A stretch of DNA of 64,000 nucleotides from Mycobacterium paraterrae (GTDB taxonomy: Bacteria; Actinomycetota; Actinomycetes; Mycobacteriales; Mycobacteriaceae), in NCBI RefSeq assembly GCF_022430545.2, contig NZ_CP092488.2, positions 3,596,001 to 3,660,000 on the forward strand. The letters run 5' to 3'. Position 1 is the stretch's first letter. Each line of letters opens with the position of its first letter. This document shows, one piece after another, positions 1 to 10,190 of this stretch. The translations under genes were made by a program, and so were the position numbers. The notes below the pieces were generated by a model. It was not told where the DNA came from and did not search any database. It was given only the letters and a program-made list of their open reading frames with translations.

Positions 1-282
1 CCGACTGACGGCCCGTGTGGGGAGATCCTGCGGGCGGCGAATCGTTCGCCCATGCGTCCGCAGCATGTGCACTTCTGGTTCACCGCCGAGGGCTATCAGC
101 CGCTGATCACTCAACTGTTCTGGCGCGACGACCCCTACATCGGCCGCGATGCCGTATTCGCCGACCAAGACTCACTGATGGCGGACTTCGTGCGGCACGA
201 GCCCGGAATCGCCCCGGACGGAGCAACGGTCGACGAACCGTTCGTCACCCTGGACTGGACGTTTACACTGGCCGCCGAATAG
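1..282 (+). CDS. Intradiol ring-cleavage dioxygenase, C-terminal fragment (cut by window edge)
   Basis: The reading frame is open from base 1 and encodes the last 93 residues of an intradiol (non-heme Fe3+) dioxygenase, nearest by eye to hydroxyquinol or catechol 1,2-dioxygenases. Visible family marks are PTDGP followed by GE-L-RA, then RPQHVHF, whose His-x-His supplies two iron ligands, then GYQPLITQLF, DPYIGRDAVF and DFVRHE. Enzymes of this family open aromatic diols to muconate or maleylacetate products in the cytoplasm. A carboxymuconolactone-decarboxylase-like gene starts 16 bp downstream, which suits an aromatic-degradation operon. The upstream Tyr ligands lie outside the window, so the substrate cannot be decided. 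Confidence 0.85.
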   Translation, partial: PTDGPCGEILRAANRSPMRPQHVHFWFTAEGYQPLITQLFWRDDPYIGRDAVFADQDSLMADFVRHEPGIAPDGATVDEPFVTLDWTFTLAAE

Positions 283-298
283 CCGACGGAGGACGCCG

Positions 299-817
299 AT
301 GTCACGCATACCGCTGGTCGCCGTCGAGGAGCAACCCGACGCCATCCGTGAATTCATGGCGCGTCGAGGCGAGCTCAACGTGTTCCGGATGCTGGCTAAC
401 GCCCCGGACGTGTTCGCCGGGTGGACGCAGATGCTTGACGAGTTGCTCGAGAGCCCGACGTTCACCCCTCGCGCGCGGGAACTCGTCATATTGCGGGTCG
501 CTCGGCTGCAGAACTCGCGCTACGAACTCGACCGGCACATTGATGTCGCCCGCCGCGCCGGTCTGACCGAGCAACAGATCAGCGCAATCGTCGAAACCGA
601 TGACTTCGACGACGCCGATTTCGACGACACCGAGCGCGCAGCGCTCGACACGGTCACCGAGCTCTGTACCACCCGCAGACTAGGCGATCAGTTGTTTGCC
701 AAAGCGCACAACATCTTTGGTGACGAGGGCATCGCCGAACTCCTGATGCTCGTCGGCTGCTACTACGGGCTGGCGCTGGTAGTCAACGCGGTCGACGTGG
801 AGGTCGACGGCCGATGA
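299..817 (+). CDS. Carboxymuconolactone decarboxylase family protein (paralogue 1)
   Basis: A 172-residue protein of the CMD/AhpD-like all-helical fold. The core runs RELVILRVARL, then YELDRH and ARRAGLT around residues 60-90. The Cys that usually precedes the Tyr-Glu motif is absent (QNSRYELDRH), while the His is kept, so a redox CxxC-type activity is unlikely. The protein may act as a decarboxylase or isomerase on an aromatic ring-cleavage product, or be non-catalytic; this is inference from the neighbouring dioxygenase. Its stop overlaps the next start by 4 bp (ATGA), which implies translational coupling with its paralogue. Confidence 0.8.
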   Translation: MSRIPLVAVEEQPDAIREFMARRGELNVFRMLANAPDVFAGWTQMLDELLESPTFTPRARELVILRVARLQNSRYELDRHIDVARRAGLTEQQISAIVETDDFDDADFDDTERAALDTVTELCTTRRLGDQLFAKAHNIFGDEGIAELLMLVGCYYGLALVVNAVDVEVDGR

Positions 818-1360
818 CCCGCATCAGCTATCGCGACCCGGCGGACATGACGCCCCAAGCCCGCGAACTGACACACGCGCGTGGCGACCTCAATGTCTAC
901 CGTGCGCTGGCCAACGCCGAGAAGGTGTTCACCGGCTGGATGGTGGCCGGCAACGCGGCCCTGACCAGCCCGACTTTGCCGATCAGGTTGCGCGAGATCG
1001 TGGTGTTGCGCACCGCTCACCTGATGGACTGCGCCTACGAACTCGGCCAGCACCGTGACGTCGCCCGCACCGCCGGCCTAAGTGGTGCCGAGATCGACGC
1101 TATTCTCTCTGAAAATGACTGGCAGACATCGCCTTTCGATGCGAACGAACTCGCGGTGCTAGAGCTGACCACAGAGCTGCTGACCACGCAACACGTCGCG
1201 GCGCAGACCTTCGACCGTGTCCACCAGGCCCTCGGCTCGCAGGCCACCGTCGAGGCGCTGATGGTCATCAACCGGTACGCAGGCCTGGCGCTTATGCTCA
1301 ATGCCCTCGATGTCGACCTCGACGAAAGTGCGCGGCTTCCGATCCCGCCGAGGCGCGACG

Positions 1361-1371
<11 letters not shown>
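814..1371 (+). CDS. Carboxymuconolactone decarboxylase family protein (paralogue 2)
   Basis: A 185-residue paralogue of the preceding gene: both share an N-terminal ARGDLNVYR/RRGELNVFR stretch, the REIVVLR-type helix and YEL..H..VAR.AGL. This copy has a Cys two residues before the Tyr (MDCAYELGQH), which copy 1 lacks. The start ATG lies inside the 4-bp overlap with copy 1. The gene ends with an 11-bp tail-to-tail overlap with glycogen phosphorylase, so the operon stops here. The two products may form a hetero-oligomer; exact chemistry is unknown. Confidence 0.8.
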
Positions 1372-3877
<2,506 letters not shown>

Positions 3878-4033
3878 GGTGAGTCCTACTCCCTAGATCG
3901 GTGCACTGCGCACGGGCGTCTGCTGCGGACGTGCAGATTGTCGCAGCGACGTCTACACGGCAGGCACGCAATCTACGTCCGGTTCGTTAACGAAAGCTCA
4001 CGGGCGTGCTACGCGGGGCTTACCGTCGAGGGC

Positions 4034-5938
4034 TTACACCTTGATGGCCGGTAGCAGCCGGTCAATGTTCCACAGCTGATCTCGTCGAGCCGACAGCGAC
4101 GAGATCAGTATCGCCACTGCCCAGATGCCGATCAGCACCACGATCGCCTGCCAGAGCCGGCCGTCGATGCCGCCGAGGATGAGTTGACGAAGACCGTTGA
4201 CCCCGTAGGTCATCGGGTCGAAGCGGTGCAGTACCTGGAACGGCTTGGAGGTGGTCTCCACCGGATACATGCCGCCGGCGCTGACCAGCTGCAGCATGAG
4301 CAGCGCCATGATCAGCACCCGGCCGACCGCTGGGCCGACGAGGGCGTTGATCGCCTGGGTGGCGGCCACGAAGGCGAATGAGATCAAGATCATGAAGCCG
4401 AGCATCGAGGCCGGGTGTATGGCGTGCATGCCCAGGCCGAATCGCACGACGCAGTAGAGGATGGCCGCCTGGAACGTCGCGATCGCGGCGGCGGGAAGGT
4501 AGCTTGCCAGAGCCACCCGAATCGGGATTACCTCGGCGGCGATCGGCCGACTCTGCAACGGCCGCAGCACCATCCAGAGCACTAGCGCCCCGAAGAACAG
4601 CGCCAGCGTCAGGAAGAACGGCGCCATGCCGGTGCCGAAGTTCGGTGCCGCGTTCTCATGCGCGCTCTCGAGTTGTACCGGGCCCCCGATGGTGTCGGCG
4701 ACGGCGTCCTTCTGCTGTTGGGTCCAGTTCGGCACCTGTTTGGCCCCGTCGCTCAGCTTGGTCGCCAGTTCGGCGGAACCGGATTTGAGCTGTTGGGCGC
4801 CGTCGTCGAGTTGGGCTATACCGCTTGCCATTTGGGCATTGCCGTCGGCGACCTGCTGGGCCCCGTCACGCAGCTGGGTGAGTTTGTTCGTCAGCTCTTG
4901 ACCTTTGGTACCGACTTGGTTCAGGGCTGAACTGAGCGGGCTGCCGGGCGTGCGCAGCCCGGACGTCAAGTTGATGGCGGCGTTCTGGGCATCGGTCAGG
5001 CGCCGTCGAATGTCGGGGGTGAACTGGTGCTGGCGCAGCTGATCCTGGATACCCCGCACATTGTTCGCCAGCGGATCCTGGCGTGCGGCAAGCTGGTCGA
5101 TGACCGCGGAGAGCGCATTGGCGGCGCTGTCCTGCGCGGTCGCGATCGCACCGATCTGATCGCCGGCCTGTTGCAGTGCGGTGGCACCCTGCTGCAACTG
5201 CTCGGTGCTCCCACCGATTTCGGACACGGCCTTGGTCACCGCGATCAGCGGGTCGGTGGCCGAGTTGATTCCGTCCGAGAGTTGTCGCGCTCCGGTCGCC
5301 AGTGTCGCCGAGCCGGATCGCGCGGTGTCCAGTCCGCCTGCCAGTTGGCTTGCGCCGTCGGCGAGCCGGTTTGCCCCGTCGGCCGCCTCTTTGATGCCGG
5401 CACCCGACGACACCACCACGGACAGCATCTGATTGACCGCCTGGCCGGAGATTCGAGAGGAGACCGCGTTGAGGACCTGATCGATTGCGGTGCGACCGAT
5501 ACTGGTCGAGATGTAGTTGTTGGCGTCGTTGTAGACGGCGATCAGGTTGGCTTTCTTGGGTTGCCCAGTCACCGGCGACGCGATCGCCGCGCTGAAATCG
5601 GGCGGAAGCTCGACCATGAAGTAGTACTTGCCGTGATCGACTCCATTCCGCGCTTCCGCGGGGCTCGTCACGTGCCAGTCGAGGCTGCCGTCGGCGGTCA
5701 GGCTCTTGGCGATCTCGGCGCCCGCGTTGAACTGCTGCCCGGACACCACCGCACCCTTGTCCGAGTTGACCAGTGCCACAGGCATTTTATTCACATGGCC
5801 GAACGGGTCCCAGAAAGCCCACAGGTATAGCGCGCCGTATACCAGCGGCAGCAACATCAGCACGACGATCGCCACCCGGCTGAGCCGGCTGCGGCCGAAA
5901 CGCTTGATTTCCGAGCCGAATCCAAGTCCAGCGAGCAT
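4034..5938 (-). CDS. YhgE/Pip-type membrane protein (ABC-2-like permease)
   Basis: A 634-residue membrane protein. It has one N-terminal transmembrane helix (VAIVVLMLLPLVYGALYLWAFW), then NKMPVALVNSDKGA, the hallmark of the YhgE/Pip family. A long extracytoplasmic region of LADGA-QLA-G heptad-like repeats follows (residues about 200-400), then about five C-terminal helices of ABC-2 type, ending in a final helix near residue 610. Members have phage-receptor or export roles in Gram-positives; the substrate is unknown. The gene lies 2 bp downstream of an ABC-ATPase-like gene and behind a TetR gene, so the three form one leftward operon. Confidence 0.88.
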   Translation of the reverse strand: MLAGLGFGSEIKRFGRSRLSRVAIVVLMLLPLVYGALYLWAFWDPFGHVNKMPVALVNSDKGAVVSGQQFNAGAEIAKSLTADGSLDWHVTSPAEARNGVDHGKYYFMVELPPDFSAAIASPVTGQPKKANLIAVYNDANNYISTSIGRTAIDQVLNAVSSRISGQAVNQMLSVVVSSGAGIKEAADGANRLADGASQLAGGLDTARSGSATLATGARQLSDGINSATDPLIAVTKAVSEIGGSTEQLQQGATALQQAGDQIGAIATAQDSAANALSAVIDQLAARQDPLANNVRGIQDQLRQHQFTPDIRRRLTDAQNAAINLTSGLRTPGSPLSSALNQVGTKGQELTNKLTQLRDGAQQVADGNAQMASGIAQLDDGAQQLKSGSAELATKLSDGAKQVPNWTQQQKDAVADTIGGPVQLESAHENAAPNFGTGMAPFFLTLALFFGALVLWMVLRPLQSRPIAAEVIPIRVALASYLPAAAIATFQAAILYCVVRFGLGMHAIHPASMLGFMILISFAFVAATQAINALVGPAVGRVLIMALLMLQLVSAGGMYPVETTSKPFQVLHRFDPMTYGVNGLRQLILGGIDGRLWQAIVVLIGIWAVAILISSLSARRDQLWNIDRLLPAIKV

Positions 5939-5940
5939 CG

Positions 5941-6609
5941 TCAGTCTCCTTCGGCGCGGTGATCGTGTAATTCATGGTCTGGTGCTTGCTCACCGAGCGG
6001 ATTGGTCACGCCGACCACCACGGTGGACTGTTCGGCGAGGGCGCCCAGCCGGTCCACCGCTATCGCGCGGCGAGTGTTGTCCCGCACCTGCTCGAGGTCA
6101 CCGACGACCAGGATGGGACGACTCGACATCGTCGCCAGCGTGATCCGCAGCAAAAACAGCTCTAGGTCCGACAATTCGACGATGTAGGTATTCGGCGCGG
6201 GCGCGGGTATGTCGCCGAATACCTCGGTCATCCTGCTCTGGCCCGCGTCGCGGGGGATACGCGCGTACCAGGGCGCCAGCCAGCGTTGCTGCTCGGCCAG
6301 CACGGTCTGCACCGTGACCGATTCCTCGAGCTCGTCGATGTCGGGGAACGCCGCGATCGCGCAGTGCCGACGTATTAGCCGGGGCGTGGTGTCGCCCCGA
6401 ACGCTCAGGGTGCCGTGCGTGGGCTTGAACCGGCCCGCCAGCGTCAGCAGCAGCGCGGTCTGCCCGGGCCCACCCGGCATCTGAATGGCGTGGAATCCCT
6501 CGGGAAGGGTCACATCGATATCGGAGAACAGCGGTCCGTGTTCGCCGTCGACCCCCAGGCCGGTAGCGGTGATCACCGCCGGCGCGTCGCTAGCGTCCTG
6601 TGTGTCCAT
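5941..6609 (-). CDS. Degenerate ABC-transporter ATP-binding-like protein
   Basis: A 222-residue protein with the outline of an ABC nucleotide-binding domain: an A-loop region, a P-loop position, LLLTLAGRFKPTHGTLSVRG just after it, and an ILVVGD strand at the Walker B position. The P-loop reads GGPGQTAL, lacking the GKS/T lysine, and no LSGGQ signature is seen (ELSDLELFLLRIT in its place). It therefore probably binds ATP poorly or not at all. It is encoded 2 bp upstream of the Pip membrane protein, its presumed partner. A structural or regulatory subunit is my best inference. Confidence 0.72.
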   Translation of the reverse strand: MDTQDASDAPAVITATGLGVDGEHGPLFSDIDVTLPEGFHAIQMPGGPGQTALLLTLAGRFKPTHGTLSVRGDTTPRLIRRHCAIAAFPDIDELEESVTVQTVLAEQQRWLAPWYARIPRDAGQSRMTEVFGDIPAPAPNTYIVELSDLELFLLRITLATMSSRPILVVGDLEQVRDNTRRAIAVDRLGALAEQSTVVVGVTNPLGEQAPDHELHDHRAEGD

Positions 6610-6618
6610 GTAGTGCTC

Positions 6619-7233
6619 CTAGTCGCCCTGGGCGGCAGCAGATTTCAGCAAAGTGGTGATCAGCCGGGCGAGCAGCGTCGGGTCGATCGTTCCCGGCCGC
6701 AACACTTCTTCCATTGCGATACCCAGATTCATCGTGACTACCAGCTGGGCGATATCGGCCAGTGGTCGACCCGACGGCACCACGGCGGACGAGTCGGCGA
6801 AGTTCTCTGCCTGTTGGGCGGCGGCTGCGCGTCGACGTGCGATCAGGCGCTCACGCAAAGCCGGATCACGCACCGCACGCAGCCAGTACTCGACGAACAA
6901 CACGTAATAGTCGGCGTGATCGTGAACCGAGTCGAGAACCGACCGACTCAACGACTGAGCCGCTGCGGCGACGTCGCCGCCACTTTCCAGCGCTGTCGCA
7001 ATCTGCTCACCGCGGAGCTCGAATTCACGGTCGAGGAGCGCCAGGAACAATTCGTCCTTCGAGCCGAAGTTGGAATACACGGCTCCTTTGGTGAAGCCGG
7101 CGGCTTGGCCGATGGCGTCGATGGTGGCTCCGGCGAAACCTTCGGCGGCGAAGACCTTGGAGGCGGCATCAAGAATCCGGTCCCGCACCTCGCCTCGGGT
7201 AGGGCGGGTTCGCTGCGGCTTGACAGGCGACAT
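6619..7233 (-). CDS. TetR/AcrR family transcriptional regulator
   Basis: A 204-residue TetR repressor with the N-terminal HTH RILDAASKVFAAEGFAGATI, then AAGFTKGAVYSNFGSKDELFLALL. I chose the ATG at 7233 (MSPVKPQ) because the next in-frame ATG at 7245 lies inside the dyad operator. A TATGCT -10-like box sits 7 nt upstream of 7233, consistent with a leaderless mRNA. It is first gene of the leftward operon with the ABC-like and Pip genes and is divergent from an amidohydrolase. It probably represses both directions through the 7244-7278 dyad; the ligand is unknown. Confidence 0.9.
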   Translation of the reverse strand: MSPVKPQRTRPTRGEVRDRILDAASKVFAAEGFAGATIDAIGQAAGFTKGAVYSNFGSKDELFLALLDREFELRGEQIATALESGGDVAAAAQSLSRSVLDSVHDHADYYVLFVEYWLRAVRDPALRERLIARRRAAAAQQAENFADSSAVVPSGRPLADIAQLVVTMNLGIAMEEVLRPGTIDPTLLARLITTLLKSAAAQGD

Positions 7234-7243
7234 GCGGCTGAGC

Positions 7244-7278
7244 ATACTCCCCAGTATCGACTGGATACCTATGAGTAT
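7244..7278. promoter_or_regulatory. Nested dyad operator between TetR gene and amidohydrolase
   Basis: Two concentric inverted repeats share one centre at 7261: outer arms ATACTC/GAGTAT and inner arms GTATC/GATAC, with spacers of 4, 5 and 4 nt. The outer GAGTAT arm on the minus strand overlaps the TATGCT -10 box of the TetR gene. Such a site would accommodate TetR dimers and allow autoregulation; the binding protein is inferred from position. Confidence 0.65.
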
Positions 7279-7291
7279 CGAAAGGCGGGTT

Positions 7292-9022
7292 GTGGTGCCG
7301 AGCTTGGACGTTGTCATCCGTGGTGGGACAGTATTCGACGGGACGGGTGCGGCGCCGATCACCGCGGACGTCGGTATCCGGGACGGAAAGGTCGCCACGA
7401 TCGGGCATGGTCTGCCTGAGGGTGCTCGCACCGTCGATGCCCGCGGTCGATGGGTGCTGCCCGGACTCATCGACGTGCACACCCATTACGACGCGGAGGT
7501 GCTGATCAGTCCCGGGCTCGGCGAGTCGGCCCGGCACGGGACCACCTCGGTCATCCTCGGTAACTGTTCGCTGTCGACGGTCTACAGCGACGCCGACGAC
7601 TGCGCGGACATGTTCGCGCGCGTCGAGGCCCTGCCGTGGCAGATCGTTCACGACGCGGTCAAGGAAGCGAAAACGTGGTGTGGGCCGGCCGAATACGTCA
7701 AGGCGGTGGATTCGTTGCCGCTCGGGGTGAACGTTGCCGCCTTCATCGGCCACTCCGACATCCGCGCCGCGGTGCTGGGCCTCGGTCAATCGGTGGATGC
7801 GGACTACCGGCCCACCCGCGCCCAGATCACCCAAATGCAGCAGATGCTCGCTGAGGCGCTCGACGCCGGCTTCATCGGACTGTCCACCCTGCGCAGTTCC
7901 TTCTCCAAGCTCGAAGGCACCCGCTTTCCGGCGCGCCAGCTGCCGTCGACCTACGCCACCTGGTCAGAGTTCAGCGCACTCAACACCGTGCTGCGGCAAC
8001 GCGGTCGCGTGCACCAGAGCACCCCGAATCTGGCGAGGCAGGCCGAAGTGTCGCGCTACCTTGCCCAAAGCATCGGCCGCCGACGGCGAAAGGCGTTGAA
8101 GACGACCCTGATCGCGGCCGCCGACGTCAAGGCCGACCGCAGGGCGGCACGGCTGACCCTGCTCGCCGCCGGCCTGACCAACCTCGCCGGCGGCAACTTC
8201 CGCTGGCAACACCTGCCGGTGCCCTTCGAAATGTATGCCGACGGCGTCGATCTCGTCGTCTTCGAGGAGTTCGGTTCGGGCTCGGCGGCGCTCAACTTCC
8301 GCGACGAAATGAGCCGCGGAAAATTGTTGGCCGACGAGTCCTACCGTCGCCGGTTCCGCAAAGACATGACCAAACAGTTCGGACCGCGGGTGTGGAGCCG
8401 CGACCTGTCCGACGCCGAAATCGTCGCCTGCCCAGATCAATCCGTCGTGGGCAAGTCCTTCGCCGACGTCGCCGAAATCCGCGGCATCGAACCCGCCGAC
8501 GCGCTGCTGGACCTGACGGTCGAACACGGGGCCCGGCTGCGTTGGCGGACCGTCGTGGCCAACGACCGTGAAGAGGTGTTGGACCGCATGCAGCGTTCGC
8601 CGAACGTGCAGATCGGCTTCTCGGATTCCGGTGCGCATCTTCGTAATATGGCGTTCTACAACTCCGGGCTGCGCATGCTGGAACGGGTGCACCACCGTCG
8701 TTCGATGCCGGTCGAGACCGCAGTGCGGCGCCTGACCGGCGAGCTCGCCGACTGGTACGGCCTCGACGCCGGGTATCTTCGCGAAGGTAAGCGCGCTGAC
8801 ATCGCGATCGTCGACCCCGCCGGATTTGACGGCTCGAGCGCCGCCTACGCCGAAGCCCCGTACCCGGGGGCGCCGGACGTCAAGCGGATGGTCAACCGGA
8901 ACGACGAACTCATCAGCGCGACCCTCGTGGGTGGTCACATCGTCTATGAGGCAGGCGAATTCGCACCTGGGTTTGGCACCGACCTGCGGGCGGGCCGCTT
9001 CTTGGCGGCGGTCACCGACTGA
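7292..9022 (+). CDS. N-acyl-D-amino-acid deacylase-type amidohydrolase
   Basis: About 576 residues of the metal-dependent amidohydrolase superfamily. It has the N-terminal strand DVVIRGGTVFDGTGAAP, the metal motif VDVHTHYDAE, GNCS, GHSDIR, a C-terminal FSDSGAH, and the closing KRADIAIVDP. Relatives hydrolyse N-acyl-D-amino acids or cyclic amides in the cytoplasm. I start at GTG 7292 because GAAAGG precedes it by 6 nt; an in-frame ATG at 7271 lies within the dyad and has no ribosome site. It is divergent from the TetR gene and probably under its control. A second, different member of the superfamily is at 15701. Confidence 0.88.
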   Translation: MVPSLDVVIRGGTVFDGTGAAPITADVGIRDGKVATIGHGLPEGARTVDARGRWVLPGLIDVHTHYDAEVLISPGLGESARHGTTSVILGNCSLSTVYSDADDCADMFARVEALPWQIVHDAVKEAKTWCGPAEYVKAVDSLPLGVNVAAFIGHSDIRAAVLGLGQSVDADYRPTRAQITQMQQMLAEALDAGFIGLSTLRSSFSKLEGTRFPARQLPSTYATWSEFSALNTVLRQRGRVHQSTPNLARQAEVSRYLAQSIGRRRRKALKTTLIAAADVKADRRAARLTLLAAGLTNLAGGNFRWQHLPVPFEMYADGVDLVVFEEFGSGSAALNFRDEMSRGKLLADESYRRRFRKDMTKQFGPRVWSRDLSDAEIVACPDQSVVGKSFADVAEIRGIEPADALLDLTVEHGARLRWRTVVANDREEVLDRMQRSPNVQIGFSDSGAHLRNMAFYNSGLRMLERVHHRRSMPVETAVRRLTGELADWYGLDAGYLREGKRADIAIVDPAGFDGSSAAYAEAPYPGAPDVKRMVNRNDELISATLVGGHIVYEAGEFAPGFGTDLRAGRFLAAVTD

Positions 9023-9025
9023 GGG

Positions 9026-9538
9026 TCAGGCGACGTTCCGACTCATGAAGTCACCGTTGGTCTGCCATTGGTCGACCTGACGGCGAAGCTGTTTCAGTTC
9101 GGCCATTGGCTGCTCTGAAACACTCTGCGGGGGTTCATGATTGCACCGGTCAATGCCGGCCCAACTGTCGCGGTACGAATCGAATGTCCGTTGCTCCAGC
9201 GATAGCGCGACCCGTCGTCCCTCATCCGTCAGGGCCATCCACGTCGAGAACATCCAAGCTTTGGGGTTGTCGTAATGGTCGACGTAGTGCCTGGAAATGC
9301 GATGCATTGAACGATTCAACGGTCTCCGCGACGGGATGAAACGGTGCTTGCGGACCGCGCCCAGTCTCACCAGCCCATCGTCGGCCAGGCCGCGAATCAT
9401 TTCGAGGGTGTCGCCCTGGACCTCGGCCGCAGACGCGGAGGGGTTGTGGTGCTTGATCTTCCAGTCGACAGCGTTGAGGGGGACCGGCTTGCCGAGCCCG
9501 TTCACCAGCAAGCTCTCGCGAATCTGCGTTGTCGTCAT
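9026..9538 (-). CDS. Hypothetical protein, winged-helix-like
   Basis: A 170-residue soluble, basic protein that I cannot assign to a named family. The middle (ALTDEGRRVALSLEQRTFDSYRDSW) and the N-terminal half (EMIRGLADDGLVRLGAVRKHRF) resemble the helix-strand pattern of winged-helix proteins of PadR/MarR type. ATG 9538 follows GAGAGG by 6 nt. It ends 3 bp from the tail of the amidohydrolase, convergent with it. The glycine-repeat peptide gene lies upstream on the same strand but is separated from it by a strong hairpin. Confidence 0.6.
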   Translation of the reverse strand: MTTTQIRESLLVNGLGKPVPLNAVDWKIKHHNPSASAAEVQGDTLEMIRGLADDGLVRLGAVRKHRFIPSRRPLNRSMHRISRHYVDHYDNPKAWMFSTWMALTDEGRRVALSLEQRTFDSYRDSWAGIDRCNHEPPQSVSEQPMAELKQLRRQVDQWQTNGDFMSRNVA

Positions 9539-9656
9539 AGCGCCACCTCTCGTCGCGAGCACGCTGCTATGGCGCGCCCTCTGACTCGGGGCACGTCGTC
9601 GGCGGGCTTTGGCGAATCACTCGCTTTACGCGAGGCGCAACGAGGCTGCCACCAGA

Positions 9657-9662
9657 TATATT
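9657..9662 (+). promoter_or_regulatory. Candidate -10 box for a short rightward transcript
   Basis: TATATT stands out in very GC-rich sequence and is followed 4 nt later by AGGAG and a 19-codon ORF. No convincing -35 box is seen. A transcript from here to the hairpin at 9747-9781 would be about 110 nt. Confidence 0.35.
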
Positions 9663-9681
9663 CCAGGAGATCTGAACCGAG

Positions 9682-9741
9682 ATGTCCATGCTCACGGCGC
9701 GCGTCGGTCATCGCTACCGGCTACTGCGCGAGAGCTACTGA
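9682..9741 (+). CDS. Possible 19-residue peptide
   Basis: A short frame MSMLTARVGHRYRLLRESY starts 12 nt after AGGAG and ends 5 bp before the perfect hairpin at 9747-9781. It is arginine-rich and has no recognised relatives. It may be a real micro-peptide, the coincidental coding part of a small RNA, or chance. The case rests only on the ordered -10 box, ribosome site, ORF and hairpin. Confidence 0.25.
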   Translation: MSMLTARVGHRYRLLRESY

Positions 9742-9746
9742 CAACA

Positions 9747-9781
9747 AACCGGTCTCGCCCCGATGAAGGGCGAGACCGGTT
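9747..9781. terminator. Strong hairpin terminator between two short units
   Basis: A perfect 14-bp stem (AACCGGTCTCGCCC and its complement) with a 7-nt loop. On the minus strand it is followed by TTTGTTGT, so it most likely terminates the glycine-repeat peptide transcript. It could also stop the short rightward transcript. Confidence 0.75.
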
Positions 9782-9803
9782 GTGAAGTCGAGCGAAAGTG
9801 TGG

Positions 9804-9911
9804 CTACTTGCCGCCGCCGGCGCCGCCGCCCAGCAACTTGCCGCCACCTGCACCGCCGCCCAGCAGTTTGCCACCGCCTGCGCCGCCGCCGAGCACGCGA
9901 GTCCGAGTCAT
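9804..9911 (-). CDS. 35-residue glycine-rich repeat peptide
   Basis: The frame begins at ATG 9911 behind AGGAGG with 4 nt spacing, one of the best ribosome sites in the window. It encodes MTRTR, then three 10-residue units: VLGGGAGGGK, LLGGGAGGGK and LLGGGAGGGK, then stop. The three units differ at many third codon positions (GCA/GCC, GGC/GGT, AAA/AAG, CTG/TTG) yet almost never in amino acid, which argues for selection on the peptide. A perfect hairpin follows 23 bp after the stop. There is no signal peptide, no Cys, Ser or acidic residue, and no recognised family. A structural, nucleic-acid-binding or modified-peptide role is possible; none is shown. Confidence 0.7.
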   Translation of the reverse strand: MTRTRVLGGGAGGGKLLGGGAGGGKLLGGGAGGGK

Positions 9912-10190
9912 AGGTCCTCCTAATAGCGCGATCACCCGTCCACGCCGGGCGGATGACACCGGGTAAGGGCCTCAGCATATCGCCGGCGACCCCGGGCCTG
10001 GCATGAACGAATCAGCAACGGAGAGTTAACAATCGGCGGCCGGCGGTCGAAGCGACTCGTTGCGTTCGCGCCTGTGCCCACCCTGGCGGGTTTCCGATAT
10101 AAAACGGCATTTTTTCGAAAGCCAGCAGGGTGTCCCGTCTCGTAGCGTCCACGTCGACACAAGATTTTCGGCAAGGAAGGGCGTCCCATC

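Noticed and set aside
7964..8938. 324-codon frame opposite the amidohydrolase
   Set aside because: Antisense shadow with unnatural Val/Gly/Arg composition and no ribosome site.
9763..9966. Proline-rich 67-codon frame on the plus strand
   Set aside because: It is the complement of the Gly-repeat gene; the minus-strand frame has the ribosome site and synonymous variation.
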